Assembly (NCBI GenBank): GCA_016794785.1
Contig: JAEUHC010000027.1
Coordinates: 496,001-560,000 of the forward strand
Direction: 5' to 3'
Length of the DNA: 64,000 nt
Source: Opitutaceae bacterium
GTDB taxonomy: Bacteria; Verrucomicrobiota; Verrucomicrobiia; Opitutales; Opitutaceae
A program made the position numbers and the translations under genes. The notes under the pieces were generated by a model. It saw nothing but the letters and a program-made list of their open reading frames with translations, made no database searches and had not been told where the DNA came from. Positions 37,300-45,147 of this stretch are shown here, piece by piece. The first letter of the stretch is position 1, and each line of letters opens with the position of its first letter.

Positions 37300-38458
37300 G
37301 GCGGTAGAGTGCCACGAAGTCGGCGGCTTGCAATGGCCGCGGGTTGAACTTGCCGGTCCACTGGCGCGTGGCGTCGTCCGCCATCGCGGCAATGTCCAAC
37401 GCACCTTTGTCGATCGGCGGGAGCGCGCTGCGGCGCACCACACCTTCGACCCAAGCGATGAGACGCTGGGCGTCTTCGTAGGGCCCGACCTTGGTCGGGC
37501 CGGCCTGAGCAAGCTCAGGCCCTACGGGGAGCAGAGCGCCGAGCCGCGCGTAGATCGCGGCGACGGCGGGATCGGCGGAATTGTGGCGCATCACGGCCGG
37601 CAGCATCAGCGCGACGGCGTGGCCGTGGACGACACCGTGGCGCGCGGTGAGCGGATTGGCCGTGGCGTGCGCGGCGCCGAGCATGGAGTTCTCGATCGCG
37701 AGGCCCGCGAGGGCGGCGCCGAGCTGCATGTGCCCGCGGTCGTCGAGCGTCGCCGGGCCGCTGATGACGCGATCCACGGCGGCGGCGAGGTGGCGGAACG
37801 CGGCCTCGGCGTAGGGCGCGGAGAGCGCGTTGCGCTTGCTGGTGACGGCGGATTCCAGCGCGTGCGAGAGCGCGTCGAGACCGGTGAGCACAGCGACGGA
37901 GCGCGGCTGCGTGGCGGTGAGCTCAGGATCGAGGAGCGCGGCGTAGGCGCGGGCCTTGGGATCGCCGCAGGCCATTTTCTCGTGGGTGTCGTCGCGGCTC
38001 ACGAGCGCGTAGGACTGGCATTCGCTGCCGGTGCCGGCCGTGGTGGGAATCGCGATGAGCGGGAGCAGCGGCTTAGTCGCCTTGCCGTAGCCGTGGTAGT
38101 CGCGCATCGCGCCGCCGTTGGTGAGGAGAAAATTGGCGGCCTTCGCCGTGTCCATGCTGCTGCCGCCGCCGAGGGCGACGAAGCAGTCGAACTTTGCGGC
38201 CCGCGCGGCGTCGCGGCATGCGGCGGCGTCGGACTCGGTGGGATTCTCGTGCGCGTGATCGTAGAGTGTGACCGGGATGCCGGCGGCTTCGAGCAAGGCG
38301 GTGGCGCGCGCCGCGTGGCCGGCGCGAATCAGACCGGAGTCGGTGACGAGAAAGACCCCCGTGGCGCCCGCCTCGCGCACGAGCGCGGGAAGTTCGCGCA
38401 ACACGCCGGGACCGAAGACGAGCTTGGGCGACGGACGGGAGGCGAAGGGTTCAGGCAT
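37277..38458 (-). CDS. Iron-containing alcohol dehydrogenase
   Basis: A 393-residue group III alcohol dehydrogenase that interconverts an alcohol and an aldehyde with NAD(P)H. The nucleotide-binding block is FVALGGGSSMDTAKA (about 93-107), the next is IPTTAGTGSECQSY, and metal-binding His residues lie in LTARHGVVHGHAVALMLP. Residues 312-327 (VGPELAQAGPTKVGPY) are encoded exactly by a 48-base palindromic repeat, between GALLP and EDAQRLIAWVEG. I start at the ATG at 38458; a GTG at 38488 would add residues from an upstream inverted repeat. It follows the LuxC-like gene in the cluster. Confidence 0.9.
   Translation of the reverse strand: MPEPFASRPSPKLVFGPGVLRELPALVREAGATGVFLVTDSGLIRAGHAARATALLEAAGIPVTLYDHAHENPTESDAAACRDAARAAKFDCFVALGGGSSMDTAKAANFLLTNGGAMRDYHGYGKATKPLLPLIAIPTTAGTGSECQSYALVSRDDTHEKMACGDPKARAYAALLDPELTATQPRSVAVLTGLDALSHALESAVTSKRNALSAPYAEAAFRHLAAAVDRVISGPATLDDRGHMQLGAALAGLAIENSMLGAAHATANPLTARHGVVHGHAVALMLPAVMRHNSADPAVAAIYARLGALLPVGPELAQAGPTKVGPYEDAQRLIAWVEGVVRRSALPPIDKGALDIAAMADDATRQWTGKFNPRPLQAADFVALYRHAFGNEK
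37478..37525. repeat. In-frame GTAG...CTAC repeat inside iron alcohol dehydrogenase
   Basis: A 48-base element starting GTAGGGCCCGACCTTGGTCG and ending CTCAGGCCCTAC, with two hairpins (CCCGACCTTGGTCGGG and CCTGAGCAAGCTCAGG). It is exactly 16 codons long and its ends coincide with codon boundaries on the minus strand. The same two-hairpin pair occurs between genes at 20667-20732. Confidence 0.9.
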
Positions 38459-38474
38459 TGAGAAATCGATCTTA

Positions 38475-38570
38475 GTCACAGAGAACACAGAGCCCAGACA
38501 CTGAGTCCACGGAGGAAGACAGTGCTTTGCTCAGTGCTCTCTGTGTCAGAACTCTGTGTCCTCTGTGGCT
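38475..38570. repeat. Inverted repeat with CTCTGTG arms
   Basis: GTCACAGAGAACACAGAG (38475-38492) is nearly the reverse complement of CTCTGTGTCCTCTGTGGC (38553-38570), and inner arms CACTGAG/CTCAGTG add to the fold. It fills most of the gap between the LuxC-like gene stop and the alcohol dehydrogenase start. It is unlike the GTAG family and may be a separate repeat class or an mRNA-processing hairpin. Confidence 0.6.
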
Positions 38571-38584
38571 CATGCCTCGCAAAC

Positions 38585-40021
38585 TCAGACGGCAACGAGG
38601 TCGCCTTGCAGCGCGCGGCGGCGGTAGAGGAACTCGAAGAGGTTGCCCTCGTGCGGCTGCTCCCACTGCACGCGCATCGTGGAATACGGCCCGAGGTTAA
38701 GGCGCTCGATGTTGGTGCTCGTCATCAGCTCGGCGCTCCACTCGCGGTCGCGGGTGAAGGCGGAGACGACGAGCGACTCGCCGATCTGGGCGATCATCTT
38801 TTCCTGCGGGACCTGCAGCACGCTCGCAAAGGGGAAGCCATACTCGGTGTTGGCGAGCGGGTGATCGAGGTCGTCGCACACGATGAGCGTGGGGCGGAGG
38901 AAGGTCTGGCCATGCAGCTCGGCGAGGCGCGGGCCGCTGCGGTATTTCGCCGTGAGGTCGATGGCCCCGGGGGTCTTGAGAAGTTCCTCGATGCGCTCAT
39001 CGATGGCCTTGGCGGCCTTCGGATTGGCGAAGCCGCAGAGGATGGCGTCGGGATGATCGCGCGGGAGCGGCTCGATGGCGGCGAGTTTGCGCGCGAGGGC
39101 GTCGGCGAGCGTGTCGCGATCGTGGCCAATGAGGACGGAGGAGCAGTTGATGCAACTGCGGCCGCCGTTGGCGGAGATGGCGTTGACGATCACATCAAGG
39201 TGCCTGGGCCATTCCGCGGCGTAGTCGTCGCCGATGAGGATTTTGCTGCGGCCGGAGCCGTGGACCTGGATGTGGCGGTAGGGCGCGTATTTCTTCAGCG
39301 TGGTGTCGTTGCCAAACGCGATGGCGCGGCCGGTGCCGAAGAGCACGGTGTCGCCGCCGTCGTGCGTGGTCGGGTAGAAACCAAAGGCCTCGCGCGGAAA
39401 CCCGGCGGCGATCATCGCCTGGATGAGGCGGAAGGGCGTGAGCGGGTCCTCGCGGCCGGGCTTGAGCACGACGGGGATTTTCATCGCGAGCGCCGGGAGC
39501 CAGAGCGAGTTCACGCCCGGTGAATTGCTCGGCAGAAGGACGCCAAGGCTGTCGGTCTGCGGAAAGAAATTCACGGCGAGCCCCGCCTGCTCGACGACAC
39601 CGGAGTCAAAAAGCTCGAGCGGGAGGCCGCGCGTGAGGCCGGCGAGGACGGCGCGGATGTTGGACATCGCGGCGTGGACCTTGCCCATGTTGGAGCGGCC
39701 GAGGCTGTGCGGGAGGCCGGTCATGAGCGAGAGCGCGGCGGCGTAGTCGGCGGGCGATTGGAGCCGGTCGCCGTCGCCCCACGGGAGATCGCCGTGGAGG
39801 TAGAGTTCGGCGGCCTTTTCCATGTAGCCGACGAGGGTCTCAGTCGGGATCGCGCGGAGGGCCTCGCCGGAGGCGGCGAGTTCGCGGAGATCGCGGCGGA
39901 TGAGGCCGGAGTTGGCGACGCTGACCTCGAGGGTGTCGCCGTTGGCGAGGGTATGCCGCTGCGTGTCGAGGCTGCGGTAGGGACGACCGAGGCGGAGGAT
40001 GGGAATGTGGATGGCGCTCAT
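38585..40021 (-). CDS. LuxC-like acyl-CoA reductase (ALDH superfamily)
   Basis: A 478-residue aldehyde-dehydrogenase-superfamily protein, most like acyl-CoA/acyl-enzyme reductases of the LuxC group, which reduce an activated acid to an aldehyde. A Rossmann-type segment GVLLPSNSPGVNSLWLPALAM and KIPVVLKPGREDPLTPFRL form the cofactor region. The likely catalytic Cys is in AISANGGRSCINCSSVLI, and ALDH-type ANTEYGFPFASVLQV is near the C-terminus. The partner gene immediately upstream encodes a LuxE-like synthetase, and downstream is an iron alcohol dehydrogenase, so acid to aldehyde to alcohol is a coherent route. The exact substrate is unknown. Confidence 0.8.
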   Translation of the reverse strand: MSAIHIPILRLGRPYRSLDTQRHTLANGDTLEVSVANSGLIRRDLRELAASGEALRAIPTETLVGYMEKAAELYLHGDLPWGDGDRLQSPADYAAALSLMTGLPHSLGRSNMGKVHAAMSNIRAVLAGLTRGLPLELFDSGVVEQAGLAVNFFPQTDSLGVLLPSNSPGVNSLWLPALAMKIPVVLKPGREDPLTPFRLIQAMIAAGFPREAFGFYPTTHDGGDTVLFGTGRAIAFGNDTTLKKYAPYRHIQVHGSGRSKILIGDDYAAEWPRHLDVIVNAISANGGRSCINCSSVLIGHDRDTLADALARKLAAIEPLPRDHPDAILCGFANPKAAKAIDERIEELLKTPGAIDLTAKYRSGPRLAELHGQTFLRPTLIVCDDLDHPLANTEYGFPFASVLQVPQEKMIAQIGESLVVSAFTRDREWSAELMTSTNIERLNLGPYSTMRVQWEQPHEGNLFEFLYRRRALQGDLVAV

Positions 40022-40055
40022 GGCGAAGACGGCAGAGGAGTGGTCGGAGGCTTAA

Positions 40056-40126
40056 GTAGGGCGGGTCTGTGACCCGCCCAGCGTGCGCGTGAAGTATTCC
40101 GAGGGCGGGTCACAGACCCGCCCTAC
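40056..40126. repeat. GTAG...CTAC palindromic repeat (REPIN-like)
   Basis: Begins GTAGGGCGGGTCTGTGACCC and ends GGGTCACAGACCCGCCCTAC. The outer arms are perfectly complementary and each arm also contains its own small hairpin. It lies between the LuxE-like and LuxC-like genes on the minus strand, in a probable operon. Confidence 0.8.
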
Positions 40127-40129
40127 TTT

Positions 40130-41203
40130 TCAATAAACGCCCTCGATAATCGTCTTGGTGAGGGATTGGAATGGGCGGACGTCGCCGACGCCGTCCCAAG
40201 GGAACTCGTCGCACGGGGGGCGGCGGATGGCTTCATCGCGCTCGAGGAAGCGCGGGACGAAAAACTCCTTCGTCATCGTCGTGAGCTCGACGCGGCCATA
40301 CTCGCCGTAGGGCATCAGCTCCTCGGGCTTGTCGGGGTTGACGATGCGGAGCGTGGCGCGCGGCTGCGGCGCGTAGTAGGTGAGGCTGTAGTTGTCGGCC
40401 TTGGTGAGCTTCTTGGAAATCGCGAGTCCCATGAGGGTGTTGCCGTAGGTGGGGGCGAAGTTGATTTTGCCCTCGAGCACCTCCTCGACGACGAAGCGGA
40501 CATACTGGGGCGTCATCGTGGTGCCGCCGACGAACACGCCCTTCAGGCCCGCCTTCACGAGCGACATGCGCTCGGCGAGATTTTCGAGGAGGCGCGGGGT
40601 CGTGAACATGTTCGTGATCTTGCGGTGGCGCAGGATCGTGGCGGCCTGGTCGATGACGTGCTCCTGGTATTTGCGCGCCATCGCCATCTCGCCGGCGCCG
40701 ATGAGGCGTTTCACGAAGCGCGGGTCGAGGTCCACGAAGTAGCAGGAGTCGCCGCGGTAGTTGGCGAGGTGCTCGACGGCGAGGCGCAGGCGGCGCGGGC
40801 CGGTAGGGCCGACCATGAGCCAGTTGCCCTTGGGGAAAAACTTGGGGCCGTAGTGGTCGCTGTATTCCTCGTAGTCGGTCTTGTAGTCATCCCAGCCGAC
40901 GCGCTGCTTGGGCATGCCGGTGGTGCCGCCGGTCTCGAAGACATTGTAGGGGCGCTTGGCGTAGGCCTTGGGCACGAAGCGCTCGGGCTGCTCGGTGCGG
41001 AGCACGTCGTCGTCGAAGTGCGGGAATTTCTTTGCGATGTCGGCGAAGCAGGTAATCTCCTTGCGCGGGTCCCATTTCGCGGCCTTGGCCCACTTGAGCC
41101 AGTAGTCGCAGCCGGTGGCGGGCGAGAAATGCCACGCGATCATCTTGCGCGTGTGGGCGTCGAGGGCGGCTTGCGCTTGGGTGGGGGTGAGTTTGCTGGA
41201 CAT
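40130..41203 (-). CDS. LuxE/PaaK-like acyl-adenylating synthetase
   Basis: A 357-residue adenylate-forming enzyme near the LuxE acyl-protein synthetase / PaaK-like group. The phosphate loop is NVFETGGTTGMPKQRVGWDD, and later blocks are GVFVGGTTMTPQYVRF, APTYGNTLMGLA and GEYGRVELTTMTKEF. It is shorter than full PaaK ligases and lacks an obvious C-terminal lid domain, as in LuxE (about 370 residues). In bacterial luminescence LuxE activates a fatty acid and passes it to LuxC. Here a LuxC-like reductase follows, but no luciferase genes are visible, so the pair probably reduces another acid. Confidence 0.75.
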   Translation of the reverse strand: MSSKLTPTQAQAALDAHTRKMIAWHFSPATGCDYWLKWAKAAKWDPRKEITCFADIAKKFPHFDDDVLRTEQPERFVPKAYAKRPYNVFETGGTTGMPKQRVGWDDYKTDYEEYSDHYGPKFFPKGNWLMVGPTGPRRLRLAVEHLANYRGDSCYFVDLDPRFVKRLIGAGEMAMARKYQEHVIDQAATILRHRKITNMFTTPRLLENLAERMSLVKAGLKGVFVGGTTMTPQYVRFVVEEVLEGKINFAPTYGNTLMGLAISKKLTKADNYSLTYYAPQPRATLRIVNPDKPEELMPYGEYGRVELTTMTKEFFVPRFLERDEAIRRPPCDEFPWDGVGDVRPFQSLTKTIIEGVY

Positions 41204-41286
41204 GTGGAATGATAAACGAAGGAAAGGAAACTAATGAAAGGCGCCCGGCCGCGCGCCGGTGAAAACTGCTTCCGGGCTGGCGGCGT

Positions 41287-42822
41287 TTATTTCGCGATGG
41301 CGAACAAGTGCGTGATCGTCGCGACGAAGAGGGTGTCGTTGGCGATGACGGGCGTGGAGTAGATGGGGCTGTAGAACTCCACCTTGCCGAGCAGCTTCTT
41401 CTCGCGGCCGGCGGCGAGGACGACGAGTTCGCCGTCCTCGGTGCCGCAGTAAACCTTGCCGTCGGCGACGAGCGTCGAGGACCAGATGCGGCTGTTGGTG
41501 GGGTGCATCCACTGGGTCTTGCCGGTGGCGGCGTCGAGGCAGTGGATGTTGCCGTTGTATTCGGCGATGTAGATCAGGCCGTCGGCGATGCTGGGCGTGC
41601 AGATGGTGCGACCGATGGATTTGTTGGTCCAGAGGGCCTTGCCCGTGATGTCACCGCGCGCGGTGAGATCGATGCAGCTGAACATGCCGATGCCGTCGCC
41701 GTGCTCGGGGTCCTGGCCGATGGACATGTAAGCGCGGCCATCCTGGGCGACGACGGTGCAGATGAGTTCGCTCGGGCCATTGAAGGTGGCGTATTTGATC
41801 GGCTGGCCATCCTTGGTGCGATACTCGGGCGGGTTGGCGTCGTAGCGGAGCAGTTCCTTGAGCACAGGAGTGCCGTCCTTGTCCGGCACGGGCACGGGGT
41901 CGTAAACGTAGCACCAGCCGTCGCCGCCACCCCAGACGATGAGGCCCTGGCCATTGACGGTCGTGAACGACGGCGAACTCCAGCTGCAGTGGAGCACGCG
42001 CTTCGACACTCCGGAGACTTCCTCGCCGATGATCTTGCCGTCCTTCTTGTCGAGCACGGCGAGCGCGGGCGCGAAAGGCGCGGGGATGTTGAGGTGGGAC
42101 CAGTCCACGCCATTGGAGGTGGCGACGTAGAGACGGTCGCCGACAATGAGCGGGGAACAGCTGGAGATGTTGTGCGGGAAGATGCCGAGTTCGGTGCGCA
42201 CATCGCTCACCCAGAGGATGTCGGCGGTCTGCGGCGTCACCTCGATGGGCTTGCCTTCGGTGGCGCCAAACTTCGCCTCATCGGCGAAGCCCTGGTTGCC
42301 GTCGGCCATGCCCTTTACGTCGAAGCACACGACTTCGCCGCGGTTCGAGACGACATAGCCGCGGTCGCCCTCGATGGTGGGCGAGGAGCAGATGCCGACG
42401 TATTCCCAGTCGCTGACCTTGCCCGAGCCGAGCTTGGGGACGACGAGCTGCCAGAGGAACTCGCCGGTTTTCTCGTCGAAGCACATCAGCACGCCGCGGT
42501 CGCCGTGCTGCTTGGGATCGCGGGGCGACTCGTTGTTGGTGCCGACATAGACGCGACCACCGGCGACGACGGGAGTGCCGTAGGCCTGCGAGCCTAGCTT
42601 GGAGACCCAGCGCACATGCTTGGTGGACTTGGGATCGATGGTCTCGGTCTTGGGCAGAAACTTGCCCGCGGAGATCGCCTCGGGAGCCGGGAGGCCCTTG
42701 CCGGGGGATGCCATGTTGCGCGAGGGCGTGCCGCCCCACATGGGCCAGTCGGACGCCGTGGCGCACGCCGCAGTCGCGAGCAAGGCCGAGACGAGGGAGA
42801 GGGGGAAACGCAGGTTATTCAT
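41287..42822 (-). CDS. Secreted PQQ-like beta-propeller protein
   Basis: A 511-residue exported propeller protein. A signal peptide (about 1-23, LVSALLATAACATA) is followed by the family start DWPMWGGTPSRNMA and repeats such as LMCFDEKTGEFLWQLVVPK and IHCLDAATGKTQWMHPTNS. The repeats resemble BamB/PQQ-binding propellers, but I see no evidence for true quinoprotein catalysis. It is very similar in plan to the protein at 60512-61870. Its ATG overlaps the stop of the larger propeller gene upstream by eight bases, so the two are cotranslated. Confidence 0.88.
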   Translation of the reverse strand: MNNLRFPLSLVSALLATAACATASDWPMWGGTPSRNMASPGKGLPAPEAISAGKFLPKTETIDPKSTKHVRWVSKLGSQAYGTPVVAGGRVYVGTNNESPRDPKQHGDRGVLMCFDEKTGEFLWQLVVPKLGSGKVSDWEYVGICSSPTIEGDRGYVVSNRGEVVCFDVKGMADGNQGFADEAKFGATEGKPIEVTPQTADILWVSDVRTELGIFPHNISSCSPLIVGDRLYVATSNGVDWSHLNIPAPFAPALAVLDKKDGKIIGEEVSGVSKRVLHCSWSSPSFTTVNGQGLIVWGGGDGWCYVYDPVPVPDKDGTPVLKELLRYDANPPEYRTKDGQPIKYATFNGPSELICTVVAQDGRAYMSIGQDPEHGDGIGMFSCIDLTARGDITGKALWTNKSIGRTICTPSIADGLIYIAEYNGNIHCLDAATGKTQWMHPTNSRIWSSTLVADGKVYCGTEDGELVVLAAGREKKLLGKVEFYSPIYSTPVIANDTLFVATITHLFAIAK

Positions 42823-45097
42823 TGGCGGTGATGGCGAGGTTGTCGATGAACACGCGCTTCATGCTCTGGGGCGAGAAGGCGTAGACGGCGGGTGCGCCGT
42901 GCTGGTGAAGTTTGTTTTGCCGGGCTTCGATGGTCCATTTGGCCGGCTCGGGTTCGCCACGCGGCCAGAGTTTGGCGCGGACGAAACCGCCCTCCCCGGT
43001 CTTGTCGCGATCCACGCGGGTCTTCAGGCGATACCACGTGTTGGCGGTGGCCTCGAACGGCACCGTGGCATGGAAACGCTCGTGGGTGCTGGAGATCTCA
43101 AGCACGCGATTGTTGGCAGCGAGCACGAAAAGGTAGCGCTGGTTCACGAGGCCCACGTTGGACATCACGCGGCGGTTGCCGTCGGTCATCACGTCGGCCT
43201 CGAAGGTGTAATTCTTCATGTCGGGCCCGCCGATGAAGTTCATCGTGCGCATGAAGAGCAGTGAATCGAGGCGGTTGCCGGCGAACTTGTTGCCGTCCTT
43301 TTCAAAGATGTGCCACTTCACCCGCGCGCCGAGCCACGCGAGCGGCGGGAACCCGACGTCGGTGCCCTCGTTGTTTTTCTGACCGAGGGGCAGCGACTCG
43401 AAGTCCTCCCGGTGCCCGTAGGTCGCAATCACGCGGCCGCGGGTGGTGCCGGCGAGGTTGTTCCACTTGGCCTGGATCGAACCGGCGGAGAGCTTGGCCG
43501 CGGGGCCGGCCTTGATGGTGGAGCCGGTGAGTTCGGCATCGACCTCGGCCTTCACGAGCGCGGTGGGCGGGATAAACTTGGCGAAGGTCGCTTCCTTCGT
43601 GACATCGCGGACGCGGCGACCCGTGGCATCAAGGCCCCAGACCTTGAGCGTCTGCGACTGGCCGGGATAGAGCGCAAACTCCGCCGGCACGACCTGCAGC
43701 GCGACAATCGGCGCGGTCGAAAGCTTGGAGGGCGCGGGCGGCGGCACGGCGGCCGGGATGATCGGCGCGGTGGCCTTGGGGCCGAAGCTGTGCAGGCCAT
43801 CCTTGGTGAAGATGAAAATCGAATCGCCGTAGAACGCCGGGGCGCCGAGGCACACGGTGCCGGCTTCCATCTTGTTGTTCGAGATGATGACGGGTTTGTC
43901 GTTCTTCACCTCGATGACGAACACGTGGCCCTCGTGCATCGGCACGTAGAAACGGCCGTCCGCGAATGCGGGCGAGGCGTGGACCTGATCGGCGCCGAGC
44001 TTCTCGCTCCAGAGCGTCCGGCCCGTGGCGGCATCGGCGCAGGTGAAAGTGCCGTTGGCGTTGGTGGCATAGACGCGGCCGTTGACCAGCAGCGGCGAAC
44101 TGGAGAAGGCGCTGAACTCGTCGTTGCGCCAGAGTTCGGCGTCCTTGCCGAGGATCACCGGCTTGGGGCCGGTAGGATACTCGGTCGGAATCTTCAGCGC
44201 CACCAGACGACCCTGCGACGAAGAGTCGATGTTCTCCTTGCCGTGGATGGCGATCAGTTTGCCTGGGCCGTCGAGCAGCACGTCGGAGTTGAGACCGCCA
44301 TTGGAAAACTTGAACCGCCACACCGGTTCGCCCGTGCGGGCATTGATGCAGACGACATGCCCACAGCCGGTGCCAACGTAGAACACACGATGCCCGCCCA
44401 AGTCCGCGAAGAGCGGCGCGCCGAAGGGATTGTCCACCGGCTCGGTGCCCGGCGTGCTCGCCCAGATCAGCTCGCCGGTGCGCTTGTCGAACGCGTAGTA
44501 GCGGCTGCGCGCCGGACCATCCGTGCCCCAGTTGGCGGTGATGGCCTTGGCATACATGAAGTCGCCGTCGGTGATGAGGGAGCCAGTGCGGCCGTTGGGG
44601 AACGTGAGGCGGCCAAACTCCTCCATCATTGAGCGCTGCCAGATGATTTTCCCGTCGCGCGTGAGCGCCGTGATGACACCGCCGACGGACTCGCAGTAAA
44701 CATTGCCCGTCTCCGCATCGACGTAGGGCGCGCCGATGGCGTAGCGGTTGTAAACCGTGTCGCTGATGAAGTCCTTGAAGCGATGTTCCCAGAGCTTCGC
44801 GCCCGTCTTCACGTCGAGGGCGATGATAGCCTCCTCGACCTCCTCGCCGTTCTCCCCGTAGTAACACATCGCAAACACCCGCCCATCGGCGATGACCGGC
44901 GTGCCCGCGCCGTGGGCCTTGTAGGTCCAGCGGTGGTTGGGCCCGCCGAGCGCGAGGTCAGTCGTGAGCTTCTGCTTCGCCGGGGAAACCCCGTCCGCGG
45001 TCGGCCCGCGCCAGTGCAGCCAGCCGGAAGCGGCAGACAACGATGAAACCAGGCCGAGGGCCGCACTGAGGACGAGGAGACGGGCGGAAGTGCTCAT
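42815..45097 (-). CDS. Large PQQ-like propeller protein with C-terminal beta domains
   Basis: A 760-residue exported protein. A signal peptide (about 1-25) is followed by a PQQ-like propeller starting GWLHWRGPTADGVSPAK and running to about residue 445, with repeats such as FTCADAATGRTLWSEKLGA. A Pro-rich linker (IIPAAVPPPAPSKL) leads to an Ig-like segment (VVPAEFALYPGQSQTLKVWG). The last ~190 residues (YGHREDFESLPLGQKNNEG to the end) look like a concanavalin/LamG-type beta sandwich often found in glycan- or surface-binding proteins. This suggests a secreted sensor or enzyme subunit. Start at the ATG at 45097. Confidence 0.82.
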   Translation of the reverse strand: MSTSARLLVLSAALGLVSSLSAASGWLHWRGPTADGVSPAKQKLTTDLALGGPNHRWTYKAHGAGTPVIADGRVFAMCYYGENGEEVEEAIIALDVKTGAKLWEHRFKDFISDTVYNRYAIGAPYVDAETGNVYCESVGGVITALTRDGKIIWQRSMMEEFGRLTFPNGRTGSLITDGDFMYAKAITANWGTDGPARSRYYAFDKRTGELIWASTPGTEPVDNPFGAPLFADLGGHRVFYVGTGCGHVVCINARTGEPVWRFKFSNGGLNSDVLLDGPGKLIAIHGKENIDSSSQGRLVALKIPTEYPTGPKPVILGKDAELWRNDEFSAFSSSPLLVNGRVYATNANGTFTCADAATGRTLWSEKLGADQVHASPAFADGRFYVPMHEGHVFVIEVKNDKPVIISNNKMEAGTVCLGAPAFYGDSIFIFTKDGLHSFGPKATAPIIPAAVPPPAPSKLSTAPIVALQVVPAEFALYPGQSQTLKVWGLDATGRRVRDVTKEATFAKFIPPTALVKAEVDAELTGSTIKAGPAAKLSAGSIQAKWNNLAGTTRGRVIATYGHREDFESLPLGQKNNEGTDVGFPPLAWLGARVKWHIFEKDGNKFAGNRLDSLLFMRTMNFIGGPDMKNYTFEADVMTDGNRRVMSNVGLVNQRYLFVLAANNRVLEISSTHERFHATVPFEATANTWYRLKTRVDRDKTGEGGFVRAKLWPRGEPEPAKWTIEARQNKLHQHGAPAVYAFSPQSMKRVFIDNLAITANE

Positions 45098-45147
45098 GGG
45101 GAAGGAAAAGAAGACAGGGCGAAGGTGCGAAAGGCAACCGGGCTTGC

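Noticed and set aside
28589..41203. An aryl polyene or polyketide gene cluster
   Set aside because: Chorismate-lyase-like, ligase, thioesterase and FAD genes recall such clusters, but no ketosynthase, acyl carrier protein or acyltransferase gene is visible in the window.
38585..41203. A bacterial luminescence (lux) operon
   Set aside because: LuxC- and LuxE-like genes are present but there is no luciferase (luxA/luxB) or luxD, so light production is not supported.
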